Shown here piece by piece: positions 1-7,649 of a DNA stretch of 17,020 bases; position 1 is the first letter of the stretch; every line of letters begins with the position of its first letter. The position numbers and the translations under genes are program-made. Below the pieces are notes generated by a model that was not told the origin of the DNA, ran no database searches, and saw nothing but the letters and a program-made list of their open reading frames with translations. Origin of the DNA: Anaerolineae bacterium (GTDB taxonomy: Bacteria; Chloroflexota; Anaerolineae; UBA1429); NCBI GenBank assembly GCA_016928125.1, contig JAFGLK010000426.1, positions 1 through 17,020 on the forward strand, given 5' to 3'.

Positions 1-25
1 ATCTGCTCCAAGGTTCGTTTTGCCT

Positions 26-54
26 TTGACAAGACCCTATGAGCAGCCTAGAAT
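26..54 (+). promoter_or_regulatory. sigma70-type promoter for mgtE leader
   Basis: The -35 hexamer TTGACA (26-31) is a perfect consensus match. A 17-nt spacer separates it from the -10 hexamer TAGAAT (49-54), which has one mismatch. Transcription would start near position 61, about 300 nt before the mgtE start codon. The assignment rests on motif match and spacing only. A weaker -10-like TAGGGT at 322-327 has no convincing -35 at proper distance. Confidence 0.65.
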
Positions 55-60
55 ATGCGG

Positions 61-359
61 GTCTGCGCTCAAGGCGCGTGACACAGGAAGGTGCTGTGCG
101 CGACACGCCCCCCCGCCCAGGCGGGGGGCCATAAGAGAGGTACAAAGGTGGAAGAGGCATCACAAAGTGGCCCCCAAGGGGACGAACCAGGCCACCAACG
201 CACGATGACCAGAATGCGATGCCTTGCCCAAAGTGAGCCACCCCTGAGGCGTTAGCGCCTCATTCCCCGTCAGCCCGGTCTCCATCCTCCGAGGGCTTGG
301 GGTCGGTGGGCACTTTTGGTGTAGGGTGCCCACAGCCGTAAGCGCTAAAGGGAGGAACC
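61..359 (+). promoter_or_regulatory. long structured 5' leader of mgtE, candidate metal-responsive RNA
   Basis: This stretch lies between the predicted start of transcription and the mgtE ATG and holds no convincing gene. Perfect or near-perfect stems occur in series. They are 75-78/99-102 with 82-86/94-98 (3-nt bulge); 109-116/121-128 (8 bp, CCAG loop); 155-161/218-224 (7 bp) closing a branched region with an inner 167-172/190-195 stem (6 bp); 245-251/256-262 (7 bp, TTAG loop); 272-276/293-297; and 306-313/326-333 (8 bp, 12-nt loop). Leaders of Mg2+ transporter genes are often Mg2+-sensing RNAs such as the M-box. I could not find the M-box core (GGTGAGGCTCC and its partners) here, so any sensing role is inferred from position and structure alone. 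Confidence 0.5.
285..356 (+). promoter_or_regulatory. anti-Shine-Dalgarno / Shine-Dalgarno pair before mgtE
   Basis: The mgtE ribosome-binding site GGAGGA (351-356, within AAAGGGAGGA) ends 3 nt before the ATG at 360. TCCTCC at 285-290 is its exact reverse complement, and the region between them is closed by the 8-bp hairpin 306-313/326-333. Pairing would hide the ribosome-binding site. TCCTCC can alternatively sit in the loop of the competing stem AGCCC/GGGCT (272-276/293-297). This gives a plausible two-state translational switch, but it is a paper fold only. Confidence 0.45.
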
Positions 360-1709
360 ATGGAGGCGAACCTCGTTGATAATATGCTCCTGCAGGTCAG
401 GTATCTGCTCGAGCACGATGACATCGATGCAGCCATTCGCCTGATCGAGGGGCTCATGCCGCCCGATCAGGCCGATCTGTTCGAAGAGCTCGCCCCCGAC
501 CAGCAAGAGCTTCTGCTGCCCCAGCTCGAGACGGAGGACGCGGCCGACATCTTTGAGGAGTTGGAGGACGAAGATGCAGCGGAGCTAGCCACGCGCATCG
601 ATGTCGCCGATCTGGCCCAGATCGTGGAAGAGATGGAGCCCGATGAAGCGGCCGATCTCTTGGGCGATCTCGAGCCCTCATTGAGCAGCGCCATGCTGGC
701 TCAGTTGCAGGACCCCGAAGAGGTGCGCCCGCTGTTGTTGCACCCCGACGAGACGGCCGGCGGCCTCATGACCTCACAATACCTTGTCTTCCGGCGCAAC
801 ATGCGCGCTGGCCAGGTGCTCGCGGCCCTGCGTGAGTGGATGCCAACCGGCAAAGAGTCGGTCTACCTCTTTGTGGTGGACGAAGAGGAACACCTGTTTG
901 GTGTGGCCAGTCTCTTTGATGTGCTGCGTTCCGACCCCTCGACCCGACTGGGCTCGCTGGTGGACACAGAGGTGCTGAGCGTGCGCGTCAGCGATGATCA
1001 GGAGACCGCGGCTCGTCTGATGGCGCGCTACGACCTGGTGGCTGTGCCAGTCGTCGATGATCTCGACCACCTGGTCGGCGTCATCACCGTTGATGACCTG
1101 GTAGACGTGCTGGAAGAGGAGGCCACCGAGGATATTCTGCGTATCTCGGGCTCGGGGCCCTTGTCGCGGACCTATCTGGAGGCGGGCGTCTTGGCCGTAG
1201 CCTGGAGGCGCCTGGGCTGGTTGATGCTCTTGTTTGTCACCGGCACGCTCACCGGCACCGTCATGCGGCTCTTCCAGGATACACTGGCCCAGCTGGTGGT
1301 GCTGAGCGTCTTTGTGCCTCTGCTCATCGGCACTGGCGGCAACGCGGGCTCTCAAACCACCGCTACCGTGATCCGCGCCATCGCCACAGGAGATATCAGC
1401 TTCAGAGATGGTTGGCGAGTGCTCTGGCACGAACTGCGCACCTCGCTTGTGCTAGGGCTTCTCCTCTCCATCATCGCGTATGTGCGAGCCGCCACATGGG
1501 GCAACTCGACAGCGCTCTCGCTGGTCGTAGCGAGCAGCATCTTTGCCATCGTCATTTGGGCTGATTGTGTGGGAGCGTTGCTCCCCTTGCTGGCCGCCAA
1601 GCTCAAGATCGACCCGGCGCTCGTGTCCGGCCCGCTCATGAGCACCCTGGTCGATGCCACCGGGCTCTTGATCTATTTCTCCATCGCCCGTCTGGCCCTC
1701 GGCGCGTGA
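360..1709 (+). CDS. mgtE: MgtE-family Mg2+ transporter
   Basis: This is a full-length MgtE (449 aa), an inner-membrane Mg2+ channel/transporter whose cytosolic domains gate the pore by Mg2+ occupancy. Residues 1-130 form the acidic helical N domain (repeated EELEDED/MEPDEAADLL-type segments). About 135-255 are two CBS domains, the second ending VGVITVDDLVDVLEEEATED. About 273-449 carry the membrane helices. The family signature is clear: FVPLLIGTGGNAGSQTT at 318-334 and the pore-helix segment DPALVSGP...DATG at 418-435, with Asp432 in the position expected for the pore aspartate. The ATG at 360 has a strong ribosome-binding site (GGGAGG). It is the only + strand gene and converges on the neighbouring operon. 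The long leader suggests post-transcriptional control. MgtE proteins can also carry Co2+ or other divalent ions. Confidence 0.96.
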   Translation: MEANLVDNMLLQVRYLLEHDDIDAAIRLIEGLMPPDQADLFEELAPDQQELLLPQLETEDAADIFEELEDEDAAELATRIDVADLAQIVEEMEPDEAADLLGDLEPSLSSAMLAQLQDPEEVRPLLLHPDETAGGLMTSQYLVFRRNMRAGQVLAALREWMPTGKESVYLFVVDEEEHLFGVASLFDVLRSDPSTRLGSLVDTEVLSVRVSDDQETAARLMARYDLVAVPVVDDLDHLVGVITVDDLVDVLEEEATEDILRISGSGPLSRTYLEAGVLAVAWRRLGWLMLLFVTGTLTGTVMRLFQDTLAQLVVLSVFVPLLIGTGGNAGSQTTATVIRAIATGDISFRDGWRVLWHELRTSLVLGLLLSIIAYVRAATWGNSTALSLVVASSIFAIVIWADCVGALLPLLAAKLKIDPALVSGPLMSTLVDATGLLIYFSIARLALGA

Positions 1710-1721
1710 GGGACCCGGCGC

Positions 1722-1746
1722 CCCGCGGCTCGCGACGAGCCGCGGG
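1722..1746. terminator. terminator-like GC hairpin between convergent genes
   Basis: An 11-bp perfect inverted repeat, CCCGCGGCTCG (1722-1732) and CGAGCCGCGGG (1736-1746), has a CGA loop. It lies in the 69-bp gap between the stops of mgtE (+) and the VTT-domain gene (-). There is no T tract on either side, so it would be a non-canonical, possibly bidirectional, terminator or an mRNA 3'-end stabiliser. Confidence 0.5.
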
Positions 1747-1778
1747 TTCGATCGGGGCCTGAGATCTATCTCTGGAGC

Positions 1779-2390
1779 TCAACTGCGCCCGATCAGGTCG
1801 AGCAGCCAGGGCAAGGACACCGAGCCCAGATAGGCCACGACGAAGGCCTTGAGGGTCTTGCCGAGCCAACAGGCCAAGAGGAATCTTGAGATCGGAAATC
1901 TGAGGATGCCGGCGGTGACCCCTGCGAGATCAAAGATCGGGTTGGGGATGGCGGAGAGCACAAAGATGGTCAAAAAGCCACGGCGTTCCATCCAGCCTCG
2001 CAGCCGTTCGTAGCGCAAGCGATCCTCAACCACCGCGCTGCCGCCATAGCCTGCGAGATAGCCGGATAGCTCGCCCAACGGCTCCCCGACCCCGGCGATA
2101 AGCCCGACCAGCGTGGGATTGAGCACGCTGCCGCCTGCAAAGACAGCGGCCAGGCCCGGCACAGGGAAAAACACCGTGGCATTGCCCAGCACCGCGATGA
2201 AAAAGACCCCCAGGTAGCCATACCCCCGCAGGGCGAGGAGCTGATCCCGAAAGATCACGACAGAGGCGGTGATCGCCACGGAGAAGGACAGGGCCAGAAT
2301 CTGGCTCTGATAGCGGCGCCAGAAGGATGGGGCTCGGCCCTGATCCTCCTTTGGCGCCGCGGCCTCGCTGCTACTGTTCGATGATTTCAA
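1779..2390 (-). CDS. VTT/DedA-like (TVP38/TMEM64) membrane protein
   Basis: A 203-aa polytopic membrane protein of the VTT (SNARE-associated/DedA) family. It has a short hydrophilic N-terminus (1-27) and hydrophobic segments at about 31-47, 57-75, 79-115, 137-162 and 166-190. The family-like core includes [14 protein letters not shown] (74-87), [18 protein letters not shown] (100-117) and the conserved [14 protein letters not shown] (148-161). Relatives have been linked to lipid or undecaprenyl-phosphate scrambling and membrane homeostasis, which would fit its position downstream of a WecA-like gene, but that is inference. The only usable start is TTG at 2390, because an in-frame TAA lies two codons upstream and no ATG or GTG occurs before the first membrane helix. 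It overlaps the cyclophilin gene by 20 bp, so it is probably co-transcribed. Confidence 0.82.
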   Translation of the reverse strand: MKSSNSSSEAAAPKEDQGRAPSFWRRYQSQILALSFSVAITASVVIFRDQLLALRGYGYLGVFFIAVLGNATVFFPVPGLAAVFAGGSVLNPTLVGLIAGVGEPLGELSGYLAGYGGSAVVEDRLRYERLRGWMERRGFLTIFVLSAIPNPIFDLAGVTAGILRFPISRFLLACWLGKTLKAFVVAYLGSVSLPWLLDLIGRS

Positions 2391-3135
2391 TGCTTAGGAT
2401 TCTGTCTCCAGCAGGCGCGTTGGGATTCTCGGACGGATCACGCGGGGTGAGGGCACGCACGACATCCATACCTTCCACCACGCGACCAAAGATCGAGTGT
2501 ACGTCGTCAAGATAAGGCGTGGGCCCATAGGTGATAAAGAACTGGCTCCCATTGGTGTTGGCGCCGGCATTGGCCATAGACACTACACCCTCGCTATCGT
2601 GTCGCAGGGCGGGATCGAATTCGTCCTCGAATCGATAGCCTGGCCCGCCGCTGCCTGTCCCTGTGGGATCGCCTGTCTGGGCCATGAATCCGGGGATCAC
2701 GCGGTGAAACGTGACGCCGTCGTAAAAGCCCTCACGCGCCAGAAAGACGAAATTGTTCACCGTCTTGGGCGCCTGATCGTCGTATAGCTCGAGGCGGACG
2801 GCCCCCTTCTCGGTCTGGATCACCGCCTGGTAGCTCTTGCTGAGATCCAGGGTCATGGCAGGAGGCGCTGGCCACGATGTCATCCCTGCGGTGGTCACCG
2901 ATTCGATCTCTGCCTGGGGCATTCTCGGCCTTCGGACAGTGAAATAGTAGAGCGCCCCAAAAGCCAGCACGATGATGACCACGATGCCGACCGCCAGCCA
3001 CAGGTCTGAAATGGCCGATTTCTTCTCCTCTTTGGGCGCCTTCGGCTTGGGACCCGCCCCAGACTGACGTCGACTCGTGGAACGCGTCTTGGCTAGCTGG
3101 CGGCGACGCGCCATTCGATCTCGCTTCTTCACCAT
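2371..3135 (-). CDS. membrane-anchored cyclophilin-type peptidyl-prolyl isomerase
   Basis: A 254-aa cis-trans prolyl isomerase. Residues 1-40 are very basic and contain Pro/Lys-rich stretches, 46-66 form one transmembrane helix, and 102-254 are a cyclophilin domain. The basic N-terminus predicts N-in topology, with the catalytic domain outside the cytoplasmic membrane. Catalytic-site landmarks are present: [15 protein letters not shown] (143-157, including the key Arg145), [11 protein letters not shown] (192-202) and [10 protein letters not shown] (210-219). Its likely job is folding of exported or cell-surface proteins. The ATG at 3135 is preceded by AGGAGGG at 5-nt spacing, a near-ideal ribosome-binding site. 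It follows the WecA-like gene after 57 nt on the same strand and overlaps the VTT gene downstream. There is no sign of damage. Confidence 0.93.
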   Translation of the reverse strand: MVKKRDRMARRRQLAKTRSTSRRQSGAGPKPKAPKEEKKSAISDLWLAVGIVVIIVLAFGALYYFTVRRPRMPQAEIESVTTAGMTSWPAPPAMTLDLSKSYQAVIQTEKGAVRLELYDDQAPKTVNNFVFLAREGFYDGVTFHRVIPGFMAQTGDPTGTGSGGPGYRFEDEFDPALRHDSEGVVSMANAGANTNGSQFFITYGPTPYLDDVHSIFGRVVEGMDVVRALTPRDPSENPNAPAGDRILSIEIIEQ

Positions 3136-3192
3136 AGAACCCTCCTATACAGCTTCACGGGATCATTCTCTCGTGAGCACAGCGACCTTCCC

Positions 3193-4215
3193 TCATGCGC
3201 TATCGGCTTGCTCGCCGTCTGAAGCTGGCACCTGTTCTAGTCGCCAGAGGAGCGCAGCTCCGGCCAGAAGCGTCAGACCACCCACCACATAACCCTCCGC
3301 GACCGTGGCCTGCGTAAGGTACATGGCGATCACACCGAGGACGCAGCCCGCCAGATAGAGTATCAGAACGGCCTCGCGCTGTGTGTAGCCTACGCGCACC
3401 AGACGGTGCGACACATGATCCTTGCCCGGCGTGGTGAGCGGATTGAGGCCGCGCCTCAGACGCGAGATCACCACCAGCGTCGTGTCCAAGATGGGCAGCC
3501 CCAAGACGATCACCGGGATCATCCAGGTGACAAAGTGCACATTGTCTGGAAAGCGCAGCTTGATGCCCACGGAAGCGAGCACAAACCCCAGGAACAGACT
3601 GCCCGCGTCGCCCATGAAGATGCTGGCGGGATTCAGATTGTAGACGAGAAAACCGATGCAGCCACCCAAGAGCGCCGCAGCCAGCGCCCCGACTAGATAT
3701 TGACCGCTCATGGCCGCCAGCATCAGAAAGAATGCCGCTGCAGTGGCCCCCACCCCGCCGGAGAGGCCATCCATGTTGTCCAGCAGGTTGAACGCGTTGG
3801 TGATGCCCACGATCCAGAACATACTCACGGCGATGTTCAGTGTATGGGATGGCAGGATGCGCACCTGCACGCCAGAGAGGATGAGAATCCCCGCCGCCAG
3901 GCTCTGCCCCACCAACTTGATCAGGGCGCTCAGCCCGGAGCGATCATCCCACAATCCCATGAAGGAGCAGAGGGTGGCCCCCAGCAGGATGCCAATCACC
4001 TCGCGTACGTACTGCCGATCGCCAAAGATGAGCAGGGCGATGATGAACGCCGCATAGATGGCCACGCCGCCCATCATCGGCATGGGACGGGTATGGATCC
4101 TGCGCGCGCTGGGCTGGGCGACGATGTTCAAGCGCACGGCCAAGCGGCGCACGCCAGGGGTCACGCTCACCGCCAGAAGAAAGGCGCTCGCCAGGATGAG
4201 AAGATAGTGGACCAT
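3193..4215 (-). CDS. WecA/TagO-like undecaprenyl-phosphate sugar-1-phosphate transferase
   Basis: A 340-aa polytopic enzyme of the MraY/WecA/TagO family (glycosyltransferase family 4 in the Pfam sense). It transfers a HexNAc-1-phosphate from a UDP-sugar to undecaprenyl phosphate and so starts a lipid-linked glycan on the inner face of the membrane. Visible motifs are RPMPMMGG (43-50), the WDD pair (Asp90-Asp91), [15 protein letters not shown] (140-154), [11 protein letters not shown] (200-210) and [12 protein letters not shown] (266-277, the WecA-type His-rich cytoplasmic loop). About ten hydrophobic helices are visible. I chose the ATG at 4215 because it gives the normal family N-terminus ([10 protein letters not shown]), follows the upstream stop by one base, and has GGAGG upstream. 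The open frame does extend further 5', but only inside the upstream gene. The exact sugar (GlcNAc, GalNAc or other) cannot be told from sequence. Confidence 0.93.
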   Translation of the reverse strand: MVHYLLILASAFLLAVSVTPGVRRLAVRLNIVAQPSARRIHTRPMPMMGGVAIYAAFIIALLIFGDRQYVREVIGILLGATLCSFMGLWDDRSGLSALIKLVGQSLAAGILILSGVQVRILPSHTLNIAVSMFWIVGITNAFNLLDNMDGLSGGVGATAAAFFLMLAAMSGQYLVGALAAALLGGCIGFLVYNLNPASIFMGDAGSLFLGFVLASVGIKLRFPDNVHFVTWMIPVIVLGLPILDTTLVVISRLRRGLNPLTTPGKDHVSHRLVRVGYTQREAVLILYLAGCVLGVIAMYLTQATVAEGYVVGGLTLLAGAALLWRLEQVPASDGEQADSA

Positions 4216-4216
4216 G

Positions 4217-7200
4217 CTATGGCCCGCCTCCGCCCGAGCCGGCGCTCGCCTCGGCGATGAACGCCTGAACCACGGGTCGCTCCGCCTCTGGCGCGAGTCG
4301 CAGGGCCCTCTCGGCATAGGCCACGGCCTGCTCCACGTTCCCCGACTCGCGATAGAGAATAGCAAGGTTCTTGAACGTGCTGTAATCCTCTCCAAGCCTC
4401 ACGAGTACCTGCAGGTTGGCGCGGATCGCCTCGTCCAAGGCGCCCATCTGTGAGTAGGCGTAGCCCAGAGCGCTCCATCCCTGCACAAAGGACGGATCGA
4501 GCGCCAGGGCCTTCTCGTAGACCGAGACTGCCGCGGCCCAGTTCTGCTCCTCAAGGTAGACGTCGCCCATCAGAATATACGTCTGCATGAACTGCCGATC
4601 CAGAGCCAGCGAACGCTCATAACTGGCCATCGCCTGTTCACGGTCGCCCAACAGAAAGTAGATCAGGCCCGACTCATTGTGGATCTGCGCGTTGTTGGGA
4701 CTGAGCAAAAGGGCCTGCTGATAGTAAGCTGCCGATTGCTCCATCTTCTGACGCCGGGCGGCCGGATCGCTTTCGAGCTCAGCCCAGGTGCGGTAGAGTC
4801 GCCCCAGATTCGCGGTGTGATCGGTGTTCAGAGGATTCAGTTCCCGCGCCCGCAGCAGGGCGTCCCTCGATGCCTCAAGGTAAGCCTGGCGCATCTGCGC
4901 CCCGCCCTCCTCCTTGGCCTTTTCCATCAAAGCGCGGCCGCTGAAAAGGTAATAGAAATCCTCATGCGGCGCCAACGCGATGGCCTCACGGTAGTAGTAG
5001 ATCGCGCTATCCCAAGCTCCCTGGTTGTCATACTTGAGGCCCTGTTTGTAGAGCACATCGGCCCTGACCGTCGCGATATTGGTGTTCTCGATCATCACCA
5101 GACAGACGACAAGCCCGATTGCGTAGGCCCAGGCCCACGGCCCACGCGCGAACCGAGATGCTTTGGCCGCTGAGCGGTAGAGCATCAAGGCCAGGATAGC
5201 CCACACAAGCGCGATGGCGACATAGTAAGTATAGATCAGGCCGACGATGTTGGCGCCCGGGCCGAGGCCGCCCGTGTGCACAAGCGCAAAGATGAGCGAG
5301 CCCACGCCGCAGAGCAGCGCCACGCGCCCCAGGGCCGTAAGCCACCAGAACCCATCGGCGCCTGGCGCACGTCTCTGTGCCACCTCAGCGATCGTGGCGA
5401 CGGTCGCGGCGGCCAGCGAGGTGAGCACCAGAGCCAGCAGGCCCATGCTGGTCACGTGGGGTTGGTTCTTGGCGGCCATGGTCGTGAATGCGGTGGCCAA
5501 GACCGCCAGCGGATTGCTCTGCCCCAGAGGGTTGGTCGTGTAGTTCCAGAACAACGTGATCGCGATGGACGCAACAACCAATGCCAGCGCCTCGACCTGG
5601 GTGTTGGGTGCCTCGCTCTCTTGAGGATAGGAACCGCTCTGGAGATCCTGGGAGCGTACGTTCCTGGCCCGGGTGTGCCCCGTGCTGCGCCGGCGGCGAC
5701 CGCCTGGCTGTGTTTGGAGACCGACCGACTCCTCTGAGGCGAGGATCCCGGGCGCCTCCACCCAGCCCTGGCCCAGGGCTACCAATAGGGCTGCATATGT
5801 CCAGAAGTAGGTGCGGGTCGCGGCGATGGCGATGCCAAAGTGAATCTCCACAAAGTGGGCGACGATCGCTGCGAGCAGAGCGATGAACAGCAGTTGGCGC
5901 CACCCAGTCAGCGATGGCGCGGCTTCTGCGAATTGCTCCACCTTGGTCGCGGCCCCGCCCCTGAGGGCGACGATGACCACATACAGCGTGATTCCGGCCA
6001 CCAACCCAAGCGGCAGGCCCACGCCCGCCAGCCTTAGGGAGCCATCCAAGGTCCAGGGCAGCACCACGCCCAACAACGCACCCGCAGCCCCGAGGCAGCC
6101 GAACAGCCGCCGGTCGGTCGGCCCCCGTACCAGCCCAACATAGCGCAAGCCGTGATAAAAGACGGCCACAAAGAGCGCCATATACACGAGAAAGCCAATG
6201 GCGCCCGTCATCACGAGGGCATCAAAGGTTTCGTTGTGAGAGCGATCGGGAGAAGCGTTACGGGCCTCATAGTGGGCCAACTCGGGCGGATAGTAGGGAT
6301 TGTAGGCCACATACATGGCCTCGGGCCCATAGCCGATGAGCGCGCGCAAAGGCTGGGCCTTGAGCATCTCCAGGGCACCCTCCCAGATCAAGACGCGCAC
6401 CTTGCCCGTACCCGAGTTGAGCTCCAGAATGCGTCCCAGGCGCCCGATGTAGGGCACTTTTCGCACGGCGGCTAGGGGCGACCCCGGCAGGTTAATGATG
6501 ACCAGCAGGCAGAGAGCGAGGGCGGCGACCGCCACGAGCAGGGCCGTGATGCGGCGCCAGCCGCGCGTCAGGAGATAGAGCAACCCGAAAAAAACCAGCC
6601 CAGCCAGAAAGCCGAGCAGAGGCCCACGGCTCTGGGTGAAAAAGAGGCAGGTGATCTGCACACTGAGGATCAGGCCGTAGGCGCCCAGGAGGAGAAAGCG
6701 CCCTAGCGGGCGCCGCAACCATACGCCCACTAGGGCGAGCATCACGAGCATGAGCAGACCCGCAGGCAGGCCGCGCTCAAAGCGCAACGCCGCCCAGCTC
6801 CAGGTCTGAGCGGCGAGCAGCACCCAGAAACCCAGCGTGAAGCCCAGGCGAATCCCGGACCTCTCCTCCTGGATTGCCTCGCGCTGAAGCTGGAGGATGC
6901 GCGCCAGCGTGAGGGGGATGGCCATGATCAGATAGGCCCCGATGAAGATGGCGTTGCCCATATTCGCGGCCACGCGAAAGGTCACGTCACCACCCCAGGG
7001 CAAAGGATCCAGGCCGTAATGCTGCACCAAGCCATAGAGCGAGATTGGCAAGCTGGTCAGGATGATCGTCATCCAAATGCGGCGCAGCTGCTCGGGACGG
7101 CGCAGGTGCCCGAGCAAAGCAAAGAAGATGACCAGGTAGCTCAACGTGGTATAGGTGCCTTGAAGGCGCTGGTACGAGCCCCAGAAGCTGATGCGCGGCA

Positions 7201-7519
7201 CCACGGATGTGATCGTGGTCAGGAGATAGACCAGGGTCAGCGCCAACGCCGGCAAGACCAGAGGTGTGCTCTTTAGCCGTCGCAGCCATGAGCCTGACGC
7301 CTTTGAGCCCTCGACCGGCGCCTGCCAGGGCGCGCCCTCCGCCCACTTGGCCACCCAAGCCAGGGCCATCACCAGCGCGATCGTACGCAGCAGGGCGAGC
7401 TTGTCTGGCTCAAAGACGCGACTGGAATAAACGTTGAAAAACAGGGGCACCACGACCAAAGCAAGCAGCCATCCGGCCTCGATGATCTTGTCGCATAGGA
7501 CGCTGAGCTTGGTCTGCAT
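4217..7519 (-). CDS. O-antigen ligase/polymerase-like (Wzy_C) membrane protein with C-terminal TPRs
   Basis: A very large protein (1100 aa). Residues 14-518 contain about 14 hydrophobic helices with the Wzy_C/O-antigen-ligase signature TQSRGPLLG (295-303), followed by a large extracytoplasmic loop and GYGPE (396-400), then [16 protein letters not shown] (425-440). A second membrane block (about 540-812) is split by a polar, Arg-rich loop (about 592-640). Residues about 820-1080 are TPRs, with clean 34-residue units at 945-978, 979-1012, 1013-1046 and 1047-1080 and weaker ones before. Usual Wzy/WaaL proteins are about 400-500 aa, so this is a long fusion. Family members polymerise or ligate lipid-linked glycans outside the membrane. 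The TPR part could bind partners or the acceptor, which is inference. The ATG at 7519 has GAGGGGA 4 nt upstream and a good promoter at 7556-7584. It is followed after one base by the WecA-like gene. Confidence 0.88.
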   Translation of the reverse strand: MQTKLSVLCDKIIEAGWLLALVVVPLFFNVYSSRVFEPDKLALLRTIALVMALAWVAKWAEGAPWQAPVEGSKASGSWLRRLKSTPLVLPALALTLVYLLTTITSVVPRISFWGSYQRLQGTYTTLSYLVIFFALLGHLRRPEQLRRIWMTIILTSLPISLYGLVQHYGLDPLPWGGDVTFRVAANMGNAIFIGAYLIMAIPLTLARILQLQREAIQEERSGIRLGFTLGFWVLLAAQTWSWAALRFERGLPAGLLMLVMLALVGVWLRRPLGRFLLLGAYGLILSVQITCLFFTQSRGPLLGFLAGLVFFGLLYLLTRGWRRITALLVAVAALALCLLVIINLPGSPLAAVRKVPYIGRLGRILELNSGTGKVRVLIWEGALEMLKAQPLRALIGYGPEAMYVAYNPYYPPELAHYEARNASPDRSHNETFDALVMTGAIGFLVYMALFVAVFYHGLRYVGLVRGPTDRRLFGCLGAAGALLGVVLPWTLDGSLRLAGVGLPLGLVAGITLYVVIVALRGGAATKVEQFAEAAPSLTGWRQLLFIALLAAIVAHFVEIHFGIAIAATRTYFWTYAALLVALGQGWVEAPGILASEESVGLQTQPGGRRRRSTGHTRARNVRSQDLQSGSYPQESEAPNTQVEALALVVASIAITLFWNYTTNPLGQSNPLAVLATAFTTMAAKNQPHVTSMGLLALVLTSLAAATVATIAEVAQRRAPGADGFWWLTALGRVALLCGVGSLIFALVHTGGLGPGANIVGLIYTYYVAIALVWAILALMLYRSAAKASRFARGPWAWAYAIGLVVCLVMIENTNIATVRADVLYKQGLKYDNQGAWDSAIYYYREAIALAPHEDFYYLFSGRALMEKAKEEGGAQMRQAYLEASRDALLRARELNPLNTDHTANLGRLYRTWAELESDPAARRQKMEQSAAYYQQALLLSPNNAQIHNESGLIYFLLGDREQAMASYERSLALDRQFMQTYILMGDVYLEEQNWAAAVSVYEKALALDPSFVQGWSALGYAYSQMGALDEAIRANLQVLVRLGEDYSTFKNLAILYRESGNVEQAVAYAERALRLAPEAERPVVQAFIAEASAGSGGGGP

Positions 7520-7555
7520 CCAGTCCCCTCTGATGCCTGTTCAAACGCACAGAGG

Positions 7556-7584
7556 ATATTACCTGACCTGCAGGAGACAGGCAA
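7556..7584 (-). promoter_or_regulatory. sigma70-type promoter for the ligase-TPR/WecA-like operon
   Basis: Read on the - strand, TTGCCT (7584-7579) is followed by a 17-nt spacer and TAATAT (7561-7556), a good match to -35/-10 consensus with ideal spacing. Transcription would start about 30 nt before the ATG at 7519. It sits in the only sizeable gap (130 bp) between the glycosyltransferase operon and the ligase-like gene, so it marks a likely operon boundary. Confidence 0.6.
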
Positions 7585-7607
7585 ATACCGGCCTTCGGTC
7601 CCGCCGG
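7583..7607 (-). terminator. weak terminator-like hairpin after the glycosyltransferase operon
   Basis: On the - strand CCGGC (7607-7603) can pair with GCCGG (7592-7588) across a 10-nt loop, and TATTT follows directly (7587-7583). The stem is short. A second small hairpin (CTGCG/CGCAG, 7639-7625) lies just upstream. Together they could end the upstream transcript, but read-through is equally possible. Confidence 0.3.
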
Positions 7608-7649
7608 CGCCGAGCGCGACGAGCCTGCGCTTGACGCAGACAGGTTGCT

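Noticed and set aside
20..208. Small reading frame of 62 codons before mgtE
   Set aside because: Its TTG start lies upstream of the predicted transcription start, it has no ribosome-binding site, and its Arg/Pro-rich product reflects GC-rich structured sequence.
61..359. Known M-box (ykoK) Mg2+ riboswitch
   Set aside because: None of the conserved core strings (GGTGAGGCTCC, GACGCCAATGGG-like, GCTAAAGCTC-like) could be found by eye. A covariance search would be needed to exclude a very diverged copy.
774..1430. Long open frame antisense to mgtE (218 codons)
   Set aside because: It runs opposite a clear MgtE coding frame, and its product has no recognisable motif or membrane pattern. It is explained by GC-rich codon use.
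2340..2356. AAAGGAGG inside the 5' end of the VTT gene as its ribosome-binding site
   Set aside because: No ATG, GTG or TTG in frame follows at a usable distance before the first membrane helix, so it cannot define the start.
3700..4260. 186-codon + strand open frame opposite the WecA-like gene
   Set aside because: His/Gln-rich antisense product with no motif. The - strand frame has unmistakable family motifs.
4216..4395. Longer N-terminus for the WecA-like protein
   Set aside because: The extra 60 residues overlap the TPR end of the upstream gene and are not membrane-like. The ATG at 4215 gives the normal family start.
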